From Halobacillus sp. Nhm2S1 (lineage in GTDB: Bacteria; Bacillota; Bacilli; Bacillales; Halobacillaceae), in contig NZ_JAIEZV010000003.1 of assembly GCF_019599545.1 (NCBI RefSeq), positions 310,001 to 374,000 on the forward strand: 64,000 bases of DNA, in the 5' to 3' direction. The translations under genes were made by a program, and so were the position numbers. Of this stretch, positions 56,138 to 64,000 are shown in pieces; within the stretch, counting starts at the first letter, position 1; each line of letters opens with the position of its first letter. The notes beneath the pieces were generated by a model. It was not told the origin of the DNA. It made no database searches and was given only the letters and a program-made list of their open reading frames with translations.

Positions 56138-56950
56138 CTATTCCTGGGCATTCTGACGTAATTTGTTCATAATAACATTGGCTGTCTCTTCAACCGCTTT
56201 GTTTGAAACATCAATTACTGGACACCCGATCCGGTCCACAATCCGATTGAAGTGGTCGATTTCCTGCTGTATGCGATTCATATTCGCATAACTGGCTTGA
56301 TCTCCAAGCCCTAATGACTTTAATCTTTCTTTTCTAATGTCGTTTAGTTTTTCTGCACTGATACTTAAGCCAATACATTTATCGGGATCGACACGGAACA
56401 ATTCTGATGGTGGCTGCACTTCGGGTACAATCGGTACATTCGCAACCTTAAGACGCTTATGAGCCAAATACTGAGACAGTGGAGTCTTGGAAGTTCTAGA
56501 GACACCAATCAGCACGATATCCGCCTTGGAAATACCACGTGGGTCACGACCGTCATCGTACCGGACAGCGAATTCGATCGCCTCTACCCTCTTGAAGTAA
56601 TCTTCATCCAATTTATGAACAAGTCCCGGTTCAAGGCGAGGTTTGATTTGCAGATGATTTTCCATGACCTCCATCATCGGTCCCATAATATCGACACATT
56701 GAATGCCATGCTTTTCAGCTTCCTGCTTCAGATGTTGTCTAAACTCTGGGATCACTAGTGTAAAACCGATCATCGCGTTATGTTCTTTCGCCTGCTGCAC
56801 CGCCTCATTGATCGTCCCTTTATCTTCCACATAAGGAATTCGCTGCAGATCAAAAGGCCCGTCATCAAATTGACTGAGGCATGCTTTTACGACCAGTTCC
56901 GCAGTCTCACCCACTGAATCTGATAAGACATAAATTAAAGGCTTTTCCAT
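56138..56950 (-). CDS. ppsR: PEP synthase / pyruvate phosphate dikinase regulatory protein
   Basis: 270 aa. DUF299-family bifunctional kinase/phosphorylase that switches a PEP-forming dikinase. It has a P-loop-like [11 protein letters not shown] and begins [12 protein letters not shown], with [12 protein letters not shown] in the middle. In B. subtilis YqfL acts with CcpN on gluconeogenesis. It lies 23 bases after ccpN in the same operon. Confidence 0.9.
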   Translation of the reverse strand: MEKPLIYVLSDSVGETAELVVKACLSQFDDGPFDLQRIPYVEDKGTINEAVQQAKEHNAMIGFTLVIPEFRQHLKQEAEKHGIQCVDIMGPMMEVMENHLQIKPRLEPGLVHKLDEDYFKRVEAIEFAVRYDDGRDPRGISKADIVLIGVSRTSKTPLSQYLAHKRLKVANVPIVPEVQPPSELFRVDPDKCIGLSISAEKLNDIRKERLKSLGLGDQASYANMNRIQQEIDHFNRIVDRIGCPVIDVSNKAVEETANVIMNKLRQNAQE

Positions 56951-56973
56951 ACAATCCCTCCTTCCCTTTAAAA

Positions 56974-57603
56974 CTACAAGTGTTGGTCCCTGGCCAATTC
57001 TACAAGTGCTTTCGTAATATTTGTCTTTGTTAATCGTCCGACTACTTTCAACCCTTCCTCACTTGGTTGAACGACAGGCAGACCATCAATCTGTTTTTCA
57101 ATTAATTTCTGGGCGGCATCTAATAATAAATCTTCGGGTTCACAGACCGTGATGTTTGGCATCCTTGTCATAATAATATGGACCGGAACAGACGTAAGAT
57201 CCTGATTGCCAATACTCGCTCTAAGCAGATCTTTCCTTGATAAGACTCCTGTTAAAATGGAATGTTGATCCGTTACGAACAACGTCCCCACATCCTCTAA
57301 AAACATGGCACAGATGGCATCGTAAACAGATACATCTTCCTCCACAACAATAGGGCGGGATTGATATTCATCCACTTTGAACTTCTTCAACTTCTCCGTA
57401 AAAAGCTCAGACCCTGTTTTTCCCGTAAAGAAATAACCGACCCGTGGGCGGGCGTCCAGGAAACCAGCCATTGTTAAAATGGCTAAGTCTGGACGCAGTG
57501 TGGCCCGTGTCAAGTTCAGCTGATCTGCGATATTCTCACCTGTAATGGGTCCGTTATCTTTCACGATTTGAATGATTTGTTCTTGCCGGTTTGATAGTTC
57601 CAA
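56974..57603 (-). CDS. ccpN: Gluconeogenesis repressor CcpN
   Basis: 209 aa. N-terminal winged helix (about 3-55, with [20 protein letters not shown]) and two CBS domains (about 85-135 and 145-205). Represses gapB and pckA in B. subtilis in response to energy state. The TTG at 57603 follows GGGGTGA. Coupled with ppsR as yqzB-yqfL. Confidence 0.92.
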   Translation of the reverse strand: MELSNRQEQIIQIVKDNGPITGENIADQLNLTRATLRPDLAILTMAGFLDARPRVGYFFTGKTGSELFTEKLKKFKVDEYQSRPIVVEEDVSVYDAICAMFLEDVGTLFVTDQHSILTGVLSRKDLLRASIGNQDLTSVPVHIIMTRMPNITVCEPEDLLLDAAQKLIEKQIDGLPVVQPSEEGLKVVGRLTKTNITKALVELARDQHL

Positions 57604-57684
57604 TCTTTCTTCACCCCGATCACTAACTGTGACATACTATTTCTTAATTATAGCTCATTTTAATTATCGGTAAAAGAAAGCTGA

Positions 57685-59769
57685 TTAGAACTGTTGTTTC
57701 CATTCAATCGCATTCAAGTCGGCGAACGCATAAACGTCCTCGGAAATCTGCTTCAACAGACCTAAGCGGTTACGGCGGATGCTCTCATCTTCTGCCATTA
57801 CCATCGTTGCATCAAAGAAGGAATGGATTGGGTTCGCAAGCTTGGATAACTGATCAAGAGCAAGATCCAGTTGAGTCCCACTCAATGCGTGGCGATAATC
57901 TTCCTGTACTTGCTGATAAACATCATACAACTTTCGCTCTTGGTCATTTTCAAACAATGCAGGATCGACATTTGCAGCATCTGCCTTCTTCGCCAAATTC
58001 AACACACGACCCAGTGCTTCATGCACAGTTTTGAAAGAAGGGTCCTGACGTTTTTCTACTAGGAGGACCGCTTTTTCCTTCGTAGTTGGATAGACGCCGA
58101 TACCTCTTGCCAACACAGCTTCCACAACATCTGGTGCGACTCCTTCTTCTCTCATTAAATAAGCCGCACGCACGCGGAAGAATTCATGTAAGTCGTTATG
58201 GACTTCTTTTTCATTACGAGTCGGGAGCTCCAGTTCATAATAAAATTGATGTACGAGATCAATCAATTGTTCAACTGGAATGGACCATCCATGGGCCGTT
58301 AAGGTTTGCAGAATTCCCAAAGCCTGGCGTCTCAATCCGTAAGGGTCCTGTGAGCCAGTCGGAATAATACCGATGGAAATACTACCTACGATTGTATCCA
58401 GCTTATCTGCGATGCTGACAAGAGAACCGATCGTTGTCGAAGGTAAGGCTCCATTTGCTTGACGAGGCATGTAATGTTCATTGATGGCTATGGCTACCTC
58501 TTCATCCTCACCGAAAATACGTGCGTACTTTTCACCCATCGTTCCCTGCAGTTCTGTAAATTCATCGACCATCTGGGTCACAAGATCAAATTTACAAATC
58601 TCTGCTGCCCGTTTCGCTTTTTTCAGTTGAGCTCCTTCAAGGCCAATCCATTCCCCAAGTTTACCAGTAATGGCTACAATTCGCTGGACTTTATCAGCTA
58701 ACGTGCCAAGCTCTTCCTGATAGACCATGCGGGAAAGTTTCTGCATCTTTTCATCAATGCTTCCTTTCTGATCTTCTTCATAAAAGAACTGTGCATCCTT
58801 GAGACGTGCCTTCAAAACCTTTTCATTTCCTTTTGCAACTGTCTCAAGATGTTGGTCATCCCCGTTACGAACGCCTACGAAATGAGGTTTCAATTCACCA
58901 TCAAGAGAACGGACCGGAAAATACCGCTGATGCTCCTTCATTGAAGTAACCAGTGCTTCTTCCGGAACATCGAGGAATTCGTCAGAGAAAGTGCCACTGA
59001 AGACGGTTGGATATTCCACTAAGTGCGTCACTTCATTCAATAAATCTTCATCGATGATCAGCTTCCACTCATTTTCACTTTCAAGCTTCTTCAGCTGATT
59101 CACAATCTCCGCTTTTCTCTCCTCTACAGATGCCATAACGTACTGCTCTTTCAACGCCTCTTCATAAACATCTGCTTCAGGAACTATCGTTTCGGATCCC
59201 AGGAAGCGATGCCCAAAGGTCTTATTTCCTGTTTCCACTCCTTCGATTGTAAAAGGAATGATCTCTTCACCGAAGAGAGCAATCATCCAACGGATCGGAC
59301 GTGCATAACGAAGGTCACGATTTCCCCATCTCATATTTTTAGGGAAAGTAAGAGATAAGAAGACGTCCCGGAAGTTTTGAAGAAGGTTTGTGGTTGGTTC
59401 TCCCTCGATAAACTTATTGACGTGAACATATTCCGTTCCCTTGATTTCCTTGAAGTAGATATCATCGACATCTTTCCCTTGCCCTTTAGAAAACCCGATG
59501 GCTGCCTTCGTCCAGTTTCCTTCTTCATCTAGAGCGATTTTTTTAGCTGGTCCTTTCGCTTCCTCTTCTATATCCGGCTGTTTTTCTTCAACATCCGTGA
59601 TTTTAACGGCCAACCTTCTAGGGGTCGCAAATCCGGTGATGTTTCCATAGGGAATCCGGTTATCCTTGAACCATTGAGCTGTTTTTTCTTGCAGTTGATC
59701 TAAAGCATCATTGATAAAGCGAGCAGGAAGTTCTTCCACACCTAGTTCAAATAATACGGTATTACTCAT
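57685..59769 (-). CDS. glyS: Glycine-tRNA ligase beta subunit
   Basis: 694 aa. Carries the tRNA-recognition part of the bacterial alpha2beta2 glycyl-tRNA synthetase. The [18 protein letters not shown] start and the TPRRLAVKI and GLRRQALGI segments are family signatures; the C-terminal anticodon-binding part includes NRLGLLKQI. It overlaps glyQ by 8 bases (translational coupling). Regulated with glyQ by the T-box. Confidence 0.95.
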   Translation of the reverse strand: MSNTVLFELGVEELPARFINDALDQLQEKTAQWFKDNRIPYGNITGFATPRRLAVKITDVEEKQPDIEEEAKGPAKKIALDEEGNWTKAAIGFSKGQGKDVDDIYFKEIKGTEYVHVNKFIEGEPTTNLLQNFRDVFLSLTFPKNMRWGNRDLRYARPIRWMIALFGEEIIPFTIEGVETGNKTFGHRFLGSETIVPEADVYEEALKEQYVMASVEERKAEIVNQLKKLESENEWKLIIDEDLLNEVTHLVEYPTVFSGTFSDEFLDVPEEALVTSMKEHQRYFPVRSLDGELKPHFVGVRNGDDQHLETVAKGNEKVLKARLKDAQFFYEEDQKGSIDEKMQKLSRMVYQEELGTLADKVQRIVAITGKLGEWIGLEGAQLKKAKRAAEICKFDLVTQMVDEFTELQGTMGEKYARIFGEDEEVAIAINEHYMPRQANGALPSTTIGSLVSIADKLDTIVGSISIGIIPTGSQDPYGLRRQALGILQTLTAHGWSIPVEQLIDLVHQFYYELELPTRNEKEVHNDLHEFFRVRAAYLMREEGVAPDVVEAVLARGIGVYPTTKEKAVLLVEKRQDPSFKTVHEALGRVLNLAKKADAANVDPALFENDQERKLYDVYQQVQEDYRHALSGTQLDLALDQLSKLANPIHSFFDATMVMAEDESIRRNRLGLLKQISEDVYAFADLNAIEWKQQF

Positions 59770-60649
59770 GATAACCCTCCTCCTTTTTCAACATCGGGAA
59801 GCCAAGACGTTCCCTTTCTTCTACATAAGTCTTAGCTATTTTCCGAGCCAGGTTTCTTACACGGGATATGTAACCCGTTCTTTCTGTTACACTAATGACT
59901 CCTTTTGCATCAAGCAAGTTAAACGTGTGAGAACATTTCAACACGTAATCATAAGCTGGGAAAACAAGCCCTTGCTCCATAATTCGCTGTGCTTCTTTTT
60001 CATAAGTTGAGAAAAGTTCAAACAACATATCCTCATCAGAAGCTTCAAACGTGTAAACCGAATGTTCATATTCCGGCTGTGTGAAAATATCTCCTACCGT
60101 TACTCCGTTGGTCCATTCTAGATCAAAAACATTTTCTTTATCCTGAATGTAAGAAGCCAATCGTTCCAGCCCGTACGTAATTTCAGCAGAAACCGGCTTC
60201 GCTTCAAGACCACCAATTTGCTGGAAATACGTAAATTGAGTGATTTCCATACCATCAAGCCACACTTCCCAACCAAGCCCCGCAGCGCCAAGGGTTGGGT
60301 TTTCCCAGTTATCTTCTACAAATCGGATGTCGTGTTTCTTCGGATCAATTCCAAGGGCCTCCAATGATTCTAAGTATAATTCCTGAATATTATCCGGAGA
60401 AGGCTTCATTATTACCTGAAACTGATGGTGTTGATATAAACGGTTCGGGTTTTGGCCATAGCGGCCATCAGCAGGCCGACGTGACGGCTCTACATAAGCC
60501 ACGTTCCACGGCTCAGGCCCCAGGCTCCGTAAAAGCGTCATCGGTGACATCGTCCCTGCCCCTTTTTCAGTATCGTAGGCTTGCATTAGCAAACAGCCTT
60601 GTTTTGACCAATGATTCTGTAAAGTTAAAATCATATCTTGAATATTCAT
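59762..60649 (-). CDS. glyQ: Glycine-tRNA ligase alpha subunit
   Basis: 295 aa. Catalytic subunit that adenylates glycine. Typical start [19 protein letters not shown], then [14 protein letters not shown]-like (here [12 protein letters not shown]) and [17 protein letters not shown]. Start at 60649 behind AGGAGGG; the frame continues upstream through the T-box leader but that part is not protein coding. First gene of glyQ-glyS. Confidence 0.96.
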   Translation of the reverse strand: MNIQDMILTLQNHWSKQGCLLMQAYDTEKGAGTMSPMTLLRSLGPEPWNVAYVEPSRRPADGRYGQNPNRLYQHHQFQVIMKPSPDNIQELYLESLEALGIDPKKHDIRFVEDNWENPTLGAAGLGWEVWLDGMEITQFTYFQQIGGLEAKPVSAEITYGLERLASYIQDKENVFDLEWTNGVTVGDIFTQPEYEHSVYTFEASDEDMLFELFSTYEKEAQRIMEQGLVFPAYDYVLKCSHTFNLLDAKGVISVTERTGYISRVRNLARKIAKTYVEERERLGFPMLKKEEGYHE

Positions 60650-60686
60650 ACGTTCCCTCCTAGAAAATGACTTGTTCAAAAGAAAA

Positions 60687-60732
60687 GAGACCCCGTTCCT
60701 ACGTCTGCATCCAGACATAGGGACGGGGTCTC
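60687..60732 (-). terminator. T-box terminator before glyQ
   Basis: GAGACCCCGT (60687-60696) pairs with ACGGGGTCTC (60723-60732), with further pairing inside and TTTTCTTTT after it on the minus strand. Antitermination uses the adjacent T-box sequence. Confidence 0.87.
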
Positions 60733-60897
60733 CGCGGTTCCACCCTAATTGCTCCCCCAAAAAAGGAAGCCACTTTGAACATTGCTCCAGAACGCCTTCA
60801 CCAGCTGGTTTCCGCTTGTCTCTCACCATCACAAGCTCGCTTTTGGAAACAGAAAAACTGGTTACTACTCTCCTTCACAGCAACACGTTATTTAGTA
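60687..60897 (-). ncRNA. Glycine T-box leader of glyQS
   Basis: The minus-strand leader carries the T-box core AGGGTGGAACCGCGGA (60731-60746), a stem I with GTGAAGGCGTTCTGGAGC whose GGC (60796-60794) fits the glycine specifier, and the terminator stem. Uncharged tRNA-Gly would stabilise the antiterminator and allow glyQS expression. Its layout, with a short stem I-to-antiterminator linker, resembles the glyQS T-box of B. subtilis. Confidence 0.92.
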
Positions 60898-60902
60898 ATA
60901 GA

Positions 60903-60932
60903 ATCATACTCTAATTTCAGCAAAAATGTCAA
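60903..60932 (-). promoter_or_regulatory. SigA promoter of glyQS
   Basis: Perfect TTGACA (60927-60932), 18 bases, TATGAT (60903-60908) on the minus strand. The -35 begins 4 bases after the recO stop, with no terminator between. Confidence 0.8.
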
Positions 60933-60935
60933 ACC

Positions 60936-61679
60936 TCAGTCTGAAAACAAGTCCAGCTGTTTTAAAAACTTCTTTGATTTGAGAAAGTATCCACCATAAC
61001 GATCATAATATTCATCCATAATCTGACGCAACAATTTTTTATTTTCTTCCTTCATCGTAATCTGACCAAGCCGCTTCACATCCATATGTAAGAAGACTCT
61101 CAGCAGTTTAGGTAAAGGATCTGGCAAACCATAGGCTTGCGGGTCCCGCTGTTTACAACGAAAGCATAATAGGCCGCCCTCTACCATAGAAAATGCAAAA
61201 GGTCCTTCCTGACTGCCGCATTGGATGCAGTGATCGACGACCGGAGCGAACCCCGCTTTTTTGTACATTTTCAATTCATACATCAACGTTAGGATGTTTG
61301 GGTCCTTTCCTTCATTCATCCATTGGAACGTTTGAAGTAACTGTTCATAAAGAAAAGGATCCGGCTGCTTTTCTTCAATGAGCTTGTCTGTCAATTCTGC
61401 GATGTAAGACGCATAAGCCGTTTTTACAATATCCTCGCGAATCGACCTGAGGGAAGATAACATCTCCCCTTGACTCATTGATCCTAAGCCGGACCCTGTT
61501 TGAATTAAAAATGTGCCGTGGATGAATGGTTGGGTGATTGAGGACATCCGGCTCTTTGGTTTTTTAGCCCCACGAGCCATTACACCAATTTTCCCTTTTT
61601 CTCGTGTCATCATCGTGACGATTTTATGTGTTTCCCCGTAATTATTCGTCCGGATGACGACTCCTTCCACCTTGTCCAT
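60936..61679 (-). CDS. recO: DNA repair protein RecO
   Basis: 247 aa. Loads RecA on SSB-coated DNA in the RecFOR pathway. N-terminal OB fold (VEGVVIRTNNYGE, GKIGVMARGAKKP), helical middle, and a zinc-binding C-terminal part with CIQCGS and CFRCKQ. The start was set at the ATG at 61679 (AGGTGAG upstream); a GTG four codons earlier is close to the same site. Confidence 0.93.
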   Translation of the reverse strand: MDKVEGVVIRTNNYGETHKIVTMMTREKGKIGVMARGAKKPKSRMSSITQPFIHGTFLIQTGSGLGSMSQGEMLSSLRSIREDIVKTAYASYIAELTDKLIEEKQPDPFLYEQLLQTFQWMNEGKDPNILTLMYELKMYKKAGFAPVVDHCIQCGSQEGPFAFSMVEGGLLCFRCKQRDPQAYGLPDPLPKLLRVFLHMDVKRLGQITMKEENKKLLRQIMDEYYDRYGGYFLKSKKFLKQLDLFSD

Positions 61680-61700
61680 CAAATGGCTCACCTGCTCCGT

Positions 61701-61853
61701 TTACGAATGAAAATCATCCGTAGATATTGGTTCAGTAGGGGAAGCGAGCTGTTCTTGAGACTGCTGATCTTGAGACTCCAATTCTTTCATCAATAAATAG
61801 GTTTCCACACTGCCTGTTTGACTGAAAACGTTCCATGAAAGCTTGTCGCGCAC
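61701..61853 (-). CDS. yqzL: YqzL family small protein
   Basis: 50 aa, GTG start at 61853 with AAGGCGGTG upstream. The core WNVFSQTGSVETYLLMKELE is the signature of YqzL, found between era and recO across Bacillaceae. The tail is acidic and Ser-rich. No function is known. A longer reading of this frame would overlap non-conserved sequence and is unsupported. Confidence 0.78.
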   Translation of the reverse strand: MRDKLSWNVFSQTGSVETYLLMKELESQDQQSQEQLASPTEPISTDDFHS

Positions 61854-61947
61854 AAGAAACACCGCCTTTCTTATCATCGCTAAACGAGTGTACATTACTA
61901 GAATGCTTCCCCTGACTGAAAACATAAGGCTTAATATTTTCCAACCA

Positions 61948-62853
61948 TCAATATTCGTCTTCGCGATAGCCGAAATCACTGAGTTGGATTTGTTTGTTTC
62001 TCCAGTCTTTTTGTACTTTTACCCATAGTTCCAAATACACTTTGCTTCCTAACAAGGACTCAATGTCTCTTCTGGCTCTCTTACCAATTTCTTTTAACAT
62101 ACTGCCTTGTTTACCGATAATAATGCCTTTTTGAGACTTCCGTTCCACGATAATGGCCGCTTGAATCTCCACTTTGTCATGTTCATTTCGAGGCTCGATC
62201 CCTTCAATGACCACAGCAATGGAATGTGGAATTTCCTCACGAGTTAAATGCAAAACTTTTTCCCTAATAAATTCGCTAATGACAAAGCGTTCTGGATGGT
62301 CCGTGATTTGGTCTTCAGGGTAAAACTGAGGACCTTCCGGCAAATGCTTTTTTAGAACGTCCAGCAAATGATTGACGTTATTGCCTTCTAGCGCAGAGAT
62401 TGGAATGATTTCTTCAAAATCAAGCTTCTCTTTGTACTGGTCAATCAATGGTAATAAGTCATCCGGATGTACTTTGTCAATTTTATTGATGATTAAAAAT
62501 ACTGGCTGGTCTACACGTTGCAGACGGTCCAAAATGAATTGGTCCCCTCTCCCATATCCTTCTTCAGCATTGATCATAAAAAGAACAGCATCCACTTCGT
62601 TCAATGTGTTCTCTGCAACATTCACCATATAATCTCCGAGCTTATGCTTCGGTTTATGAATTCCAGGAGTGTCGATAAAGATGATTTGCGACTCTTTATC
62701 TGTCATAACTCCCTGAATCTTATTTCTTGTTGTTTGAGGCTTATCACTCATGATGGCAATTTTTTCACCAATTACACGATTCATGAACGTCGATTTGCCC
62801 ACATTTGGACGACCAACGATTGTAACAAAACCTGATTTGAAATTCTCTGTCAT
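61948..62853 (-). CDS. era: GTPase Era
   Basis: 301 aa. Ribosome-assembly GTPase for the 30S subunit. G1 [10 protein letters not shown]3 DTPGIH, G4 NKID, and the C-terminal KH domain with [15 protein letters not shown], which binds the 3' end of 16S rRNA. GGAGGAAC ribosome binding site. Confidence 0.96.
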   Translation of the reverse strand: MTENFKSGFVTIVGRPNVGKSTFMNRVIGEKIAIMSDKPQTTRNKIQGVMTDKESQIIFIDTPGIHKPKHKLGDYMVNVAENTLNEVDAVLFMINAEEGYGRGDQFILDRLQRVDQPVFLIINKIDKVHPDDLLPLIDQYKEKLDFEEIIPISALEGNNVNHLLDVLKKHLPEGPQFYPEDQITDHPERFVISEFIREKVLHLTREEIPHSIAVVIEGIEPRNEHDKVEIQAAIIVERKSQKGIIIGKQGSMLKEIGKRARRDIESLLGSKVYLELWVKVQKDWRNKQIQLSDFGYREDEY

Positions 62854-62932
62854 AATTGTTCCTCCAATAAATGTTCACGCAGTCGTAACTGCTCCACTTT
62901 ACTATATCATCTTCTAAGGCTCATTCCTATTC

Positions 62933-63310
62933 TCATATCATGAAAAGCTTAGGGAGGAAAATGATCATTCCTATGATCACCGATCCAATACTCGCTACAA
63001 GGACCGCCCCAGCTGTAATATCTTTAATAGAGCCAATGACGGGGTGTTGTTCAGGATGGTAAAAATCAAGCAGCCTTTCCATAGCTGTATTAACCATTTC
63101 CAGGCTGAAGACGATAACCATAATGAGGAGGATCGTCACCCATTCCCCTTTAGATAAACCGAATACAAAGGCTGCCAGGGTAACTAGTAAAGCTACTGAG
63201 AGGTGAATCCGAAAATTCCTCTCTGACTGGTAGACTTCTTTTATCCCATTCCAAGCGAAACGGAACCCCACCCCTGTCTTCCTTCTACGATCTTTGAAGT
63301 CCGAACTCAT
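62933..63310 (-). CDS. dgkA: Undecaprenol/diacylglycerol kinase DgkA
   Basis: 125 aa. Integral membrane kinase with three helices (about 35-55, 60-78 and 100-122); it carries RFAWNGIK, SERNFRIH, and the EMVNTAMERLLDF active-site helix. In Firmicutes this enzyme recycles undecaprenol for cell-wall synthesis. The ATG at 63310 follows AAGAGG and lies 26 bases inside the end of ybeY, so translation is coupled. Confidence 0.9.
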   Translation of the reverse strand: MSSDFKDRRRKTGVGFRFAWNGIKEVYQSERNFRIHLSVALLVTLAAFVFGLSKGEWVTILLIMVIVFSLEMVNTAMERLLDFYHPEQHPVIGSIKDITAGAVLVASIGSVIIGMIIFLPKLFMI

Positions 63311-63755
63311 GTAAAATTTCCTCTTGTTTCCCGAACATCTTCTTCTCATCTTCTTCATTCATGTGATCATAACCAAGCAAATGTAAGAAGCCATGCAAAG
63401 CCAGGAAGCCGAATTCTCGTTCCAGAGAATGATTATAATCCTCCGCTTGTTCTTTTGCCTTATCGACAGAAATGATAATATCCCCAAGCATAAGTGGCAT
63501 GTTCTCATCCAACACATTCATTTCATCTTCGCCAAGTTCCTGCATAGCAAAAGATATGACGTCTGTGGGTTCATCTTTTTGACGGTAATTGCGATTGATC
63601 TCCTGTATTTCTTTATTATCCACGAAGCTGACAGAGACTTCTGCATCCCCTGTAACTCCTTCTTTTTCTCCTGCAAAACGGATGATACGCTGAATCATAT
63701 CTACAAATGCTTCATCTACTGAATTGGTTTCATCTTGAAAATCAATGGTAATCAT
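63285..63755 (-). CDS. ybeY: Endoribonuclease YbeY
   Basis: 156 aa. Zinc-dependent RNase for 16S rRNA 3'-end maturation and ribosome quality control. Metal motif HGFLHLLGYDH near residue 120, preceded by the NRNYRQKDEPTDVISF signature. Its ribosome binding site AAGGAGG lies in the last codons of pgpH. Confidence 0.94.
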   Translation of the reverse strand: MITIDFQDETNSVDEAFVDMIQRIIRFAGEKEGVTGDAEVSVSFVDNKEIQEINRNYRQKDEPTDVISFAMQELGEDEMNVLDENMPLMLGDIIISVDKAKEQAEDYNHSLEREFGFLALHGFLHLLGYDHMNEEDEKKMFGKQEEILHEFGLQRS

Positions 63756-63756
63756 A

Positions 63757-64000
63757 TTATTTTGCCTCCTTGACTAATGGTTTTGTTTCCGGATATTGAA
63801 TTCTCGTGTGAAAAATACCATGCAGTGTTTCACATATGGCTGTTTCCATTGTCTTTAACTCATTAAACGTCAAATTGCTGTCATCCAACTGACCATCGAG
63901 CATACGGTCTTCTATAATGGATTTCACGATTTCTTTTATCTTTTCCTCTGTCGGATGATCCAATGACCTCACAGCAGCTTCCACAGAATCACAGATACAA
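63757..64000 (-). CDS. pgpH: HD-family c-di-AMP phosphodiesterase PgpH, C-terminal end
   Basis: Only the last 80 residues are in the window; the frame is open at the right edge. EAAVRSLDHPTEEKIKEIV and the TFNELKTMETAICETL and IFHTRIQYPE segments match the end of the 7TM-HD protein YqfF/PgpH, which degrades cyclic di-AMP. The catalytic HD residues would lie beyond the window. The order pgpH-ybeY-dgkA-era is standard in Bacillaceae. Confidence 0.88.
   Translation of the reverse strand, partial: CICDSVEAAVRSLDHPTEEKIKEIVKSIIEDRMLDGQLDDSNLTFNELKTMETAICETLHGIFHTRIQYPETKPLVKEAK

Noticed and set aside
60650-60832. N-terminal extension of GlyQ through the T-box
   Set aside because: The frame is open by chance; the T-box core and terminator occupy it and the family start is at 60649.

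Overview
The window is a stretch of low-GC Firmicute chromosome, very probably from a Halobacillus-like, moderately halophilic or marine member of the Bacillaceae. The evidence is the gene content and gene order, which follow a long Bacillus subtilis block almost gene for gene: yqhL-gcvPB-gcvPA-gcvT / yqhH-yqhG / comG operon / mgsR / yqgY-yqgX-yqgW / LTA synthase-glcK-yqgQ-gluP-yqgN-rpmG-yqzD-yqzC / phoU-pst / pbpA-yqgE-sodA / ispG-yqfX / yqfT-nfo-cshB-ispH / yqfO-trmK-cccA / sigA-dnaG / ppsR-ccpN / glyS-glyQ-recO-yqzL-era / dgkA-ybeY-pgpH. Family names rest on recognised motifs and this synteny. The genus is an inference. Most genes lie on the minus strand.

Layout. 1-1.2 kb: start of a B12-dependent ribonucleotide reductase behind two NrdR-type boxes. 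1.5-6.5 kb: rhodanese yqhL, then the glycine cleavage genes behind a tandem glycine riboswitch. 6.6-9 kb: a SNF2-type helicase and its coupled partner yqhG. 9.1-13.8 kb: yqzE, shikimate kinase and the complete seven-gene comG pseudopilus operon. 13.8-17.3 kb: mgsR, small membrane proteins, a metallo-beta-lactamase-fold hydrolase and a FetAB-type transporter. 17.5-28.2 kb: LTA synthase, glucokinase, a stand-alone GerA/SpoVAF-type gene, an unrecognised membrane-anchored protein, rhomboid protease GluP, lactate dehydrogenase, 5-formyl-THF cyclo-ligase and ribosomal protein L33. 28.2-37.1 kb: pstS-C-A-B-phoU behind a strong Pho box, PBP2A, an MFS protein and superoxide dismutase. 37.2-37.8 kb: five tRNAs (Met, His, Ile2, Ser, Phe). 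38-45.8 kb: a Na/Pi cotransporter, a chemoreceptor, an NfeD protein, ispG, yqfX, a lytic transglycosylase and yqfT. 46-51.7 kb: nfo, cshB, ispH, yqfO, trmK and cccA. 51.8-64 kb: the sigA-dnaG block, the ccpN-ppsR pair, glyQS under a glycine T-box, and recO-yqzL-era-dgkA-ybeY-pgpH, the last cut by the window edge.

Common themes are glycine sensing (the gcv riboswitch and the glyQS T-box read free glycine and uncharged tRNA-Gly respectively), phosphate (the pst operon and a Na/Pi carrier with a PhoU-like tail), both [4Fe-4S] enzymes that end the MEP isoprenoid pathway, and housekeeping DNA, RNA and cell-wall functions. I see no prophage, transposase, CRISPR array or defence island. No clearly new system stands out. 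The items most worth a second look are a two-copy palindromic intergenic repeat, a decayed-looking second glycine aptamer, a long palindrome in the sodA leader, the NrdR boxes, the Cys-poor L33, and the unrecognised gene at 22526-23386.
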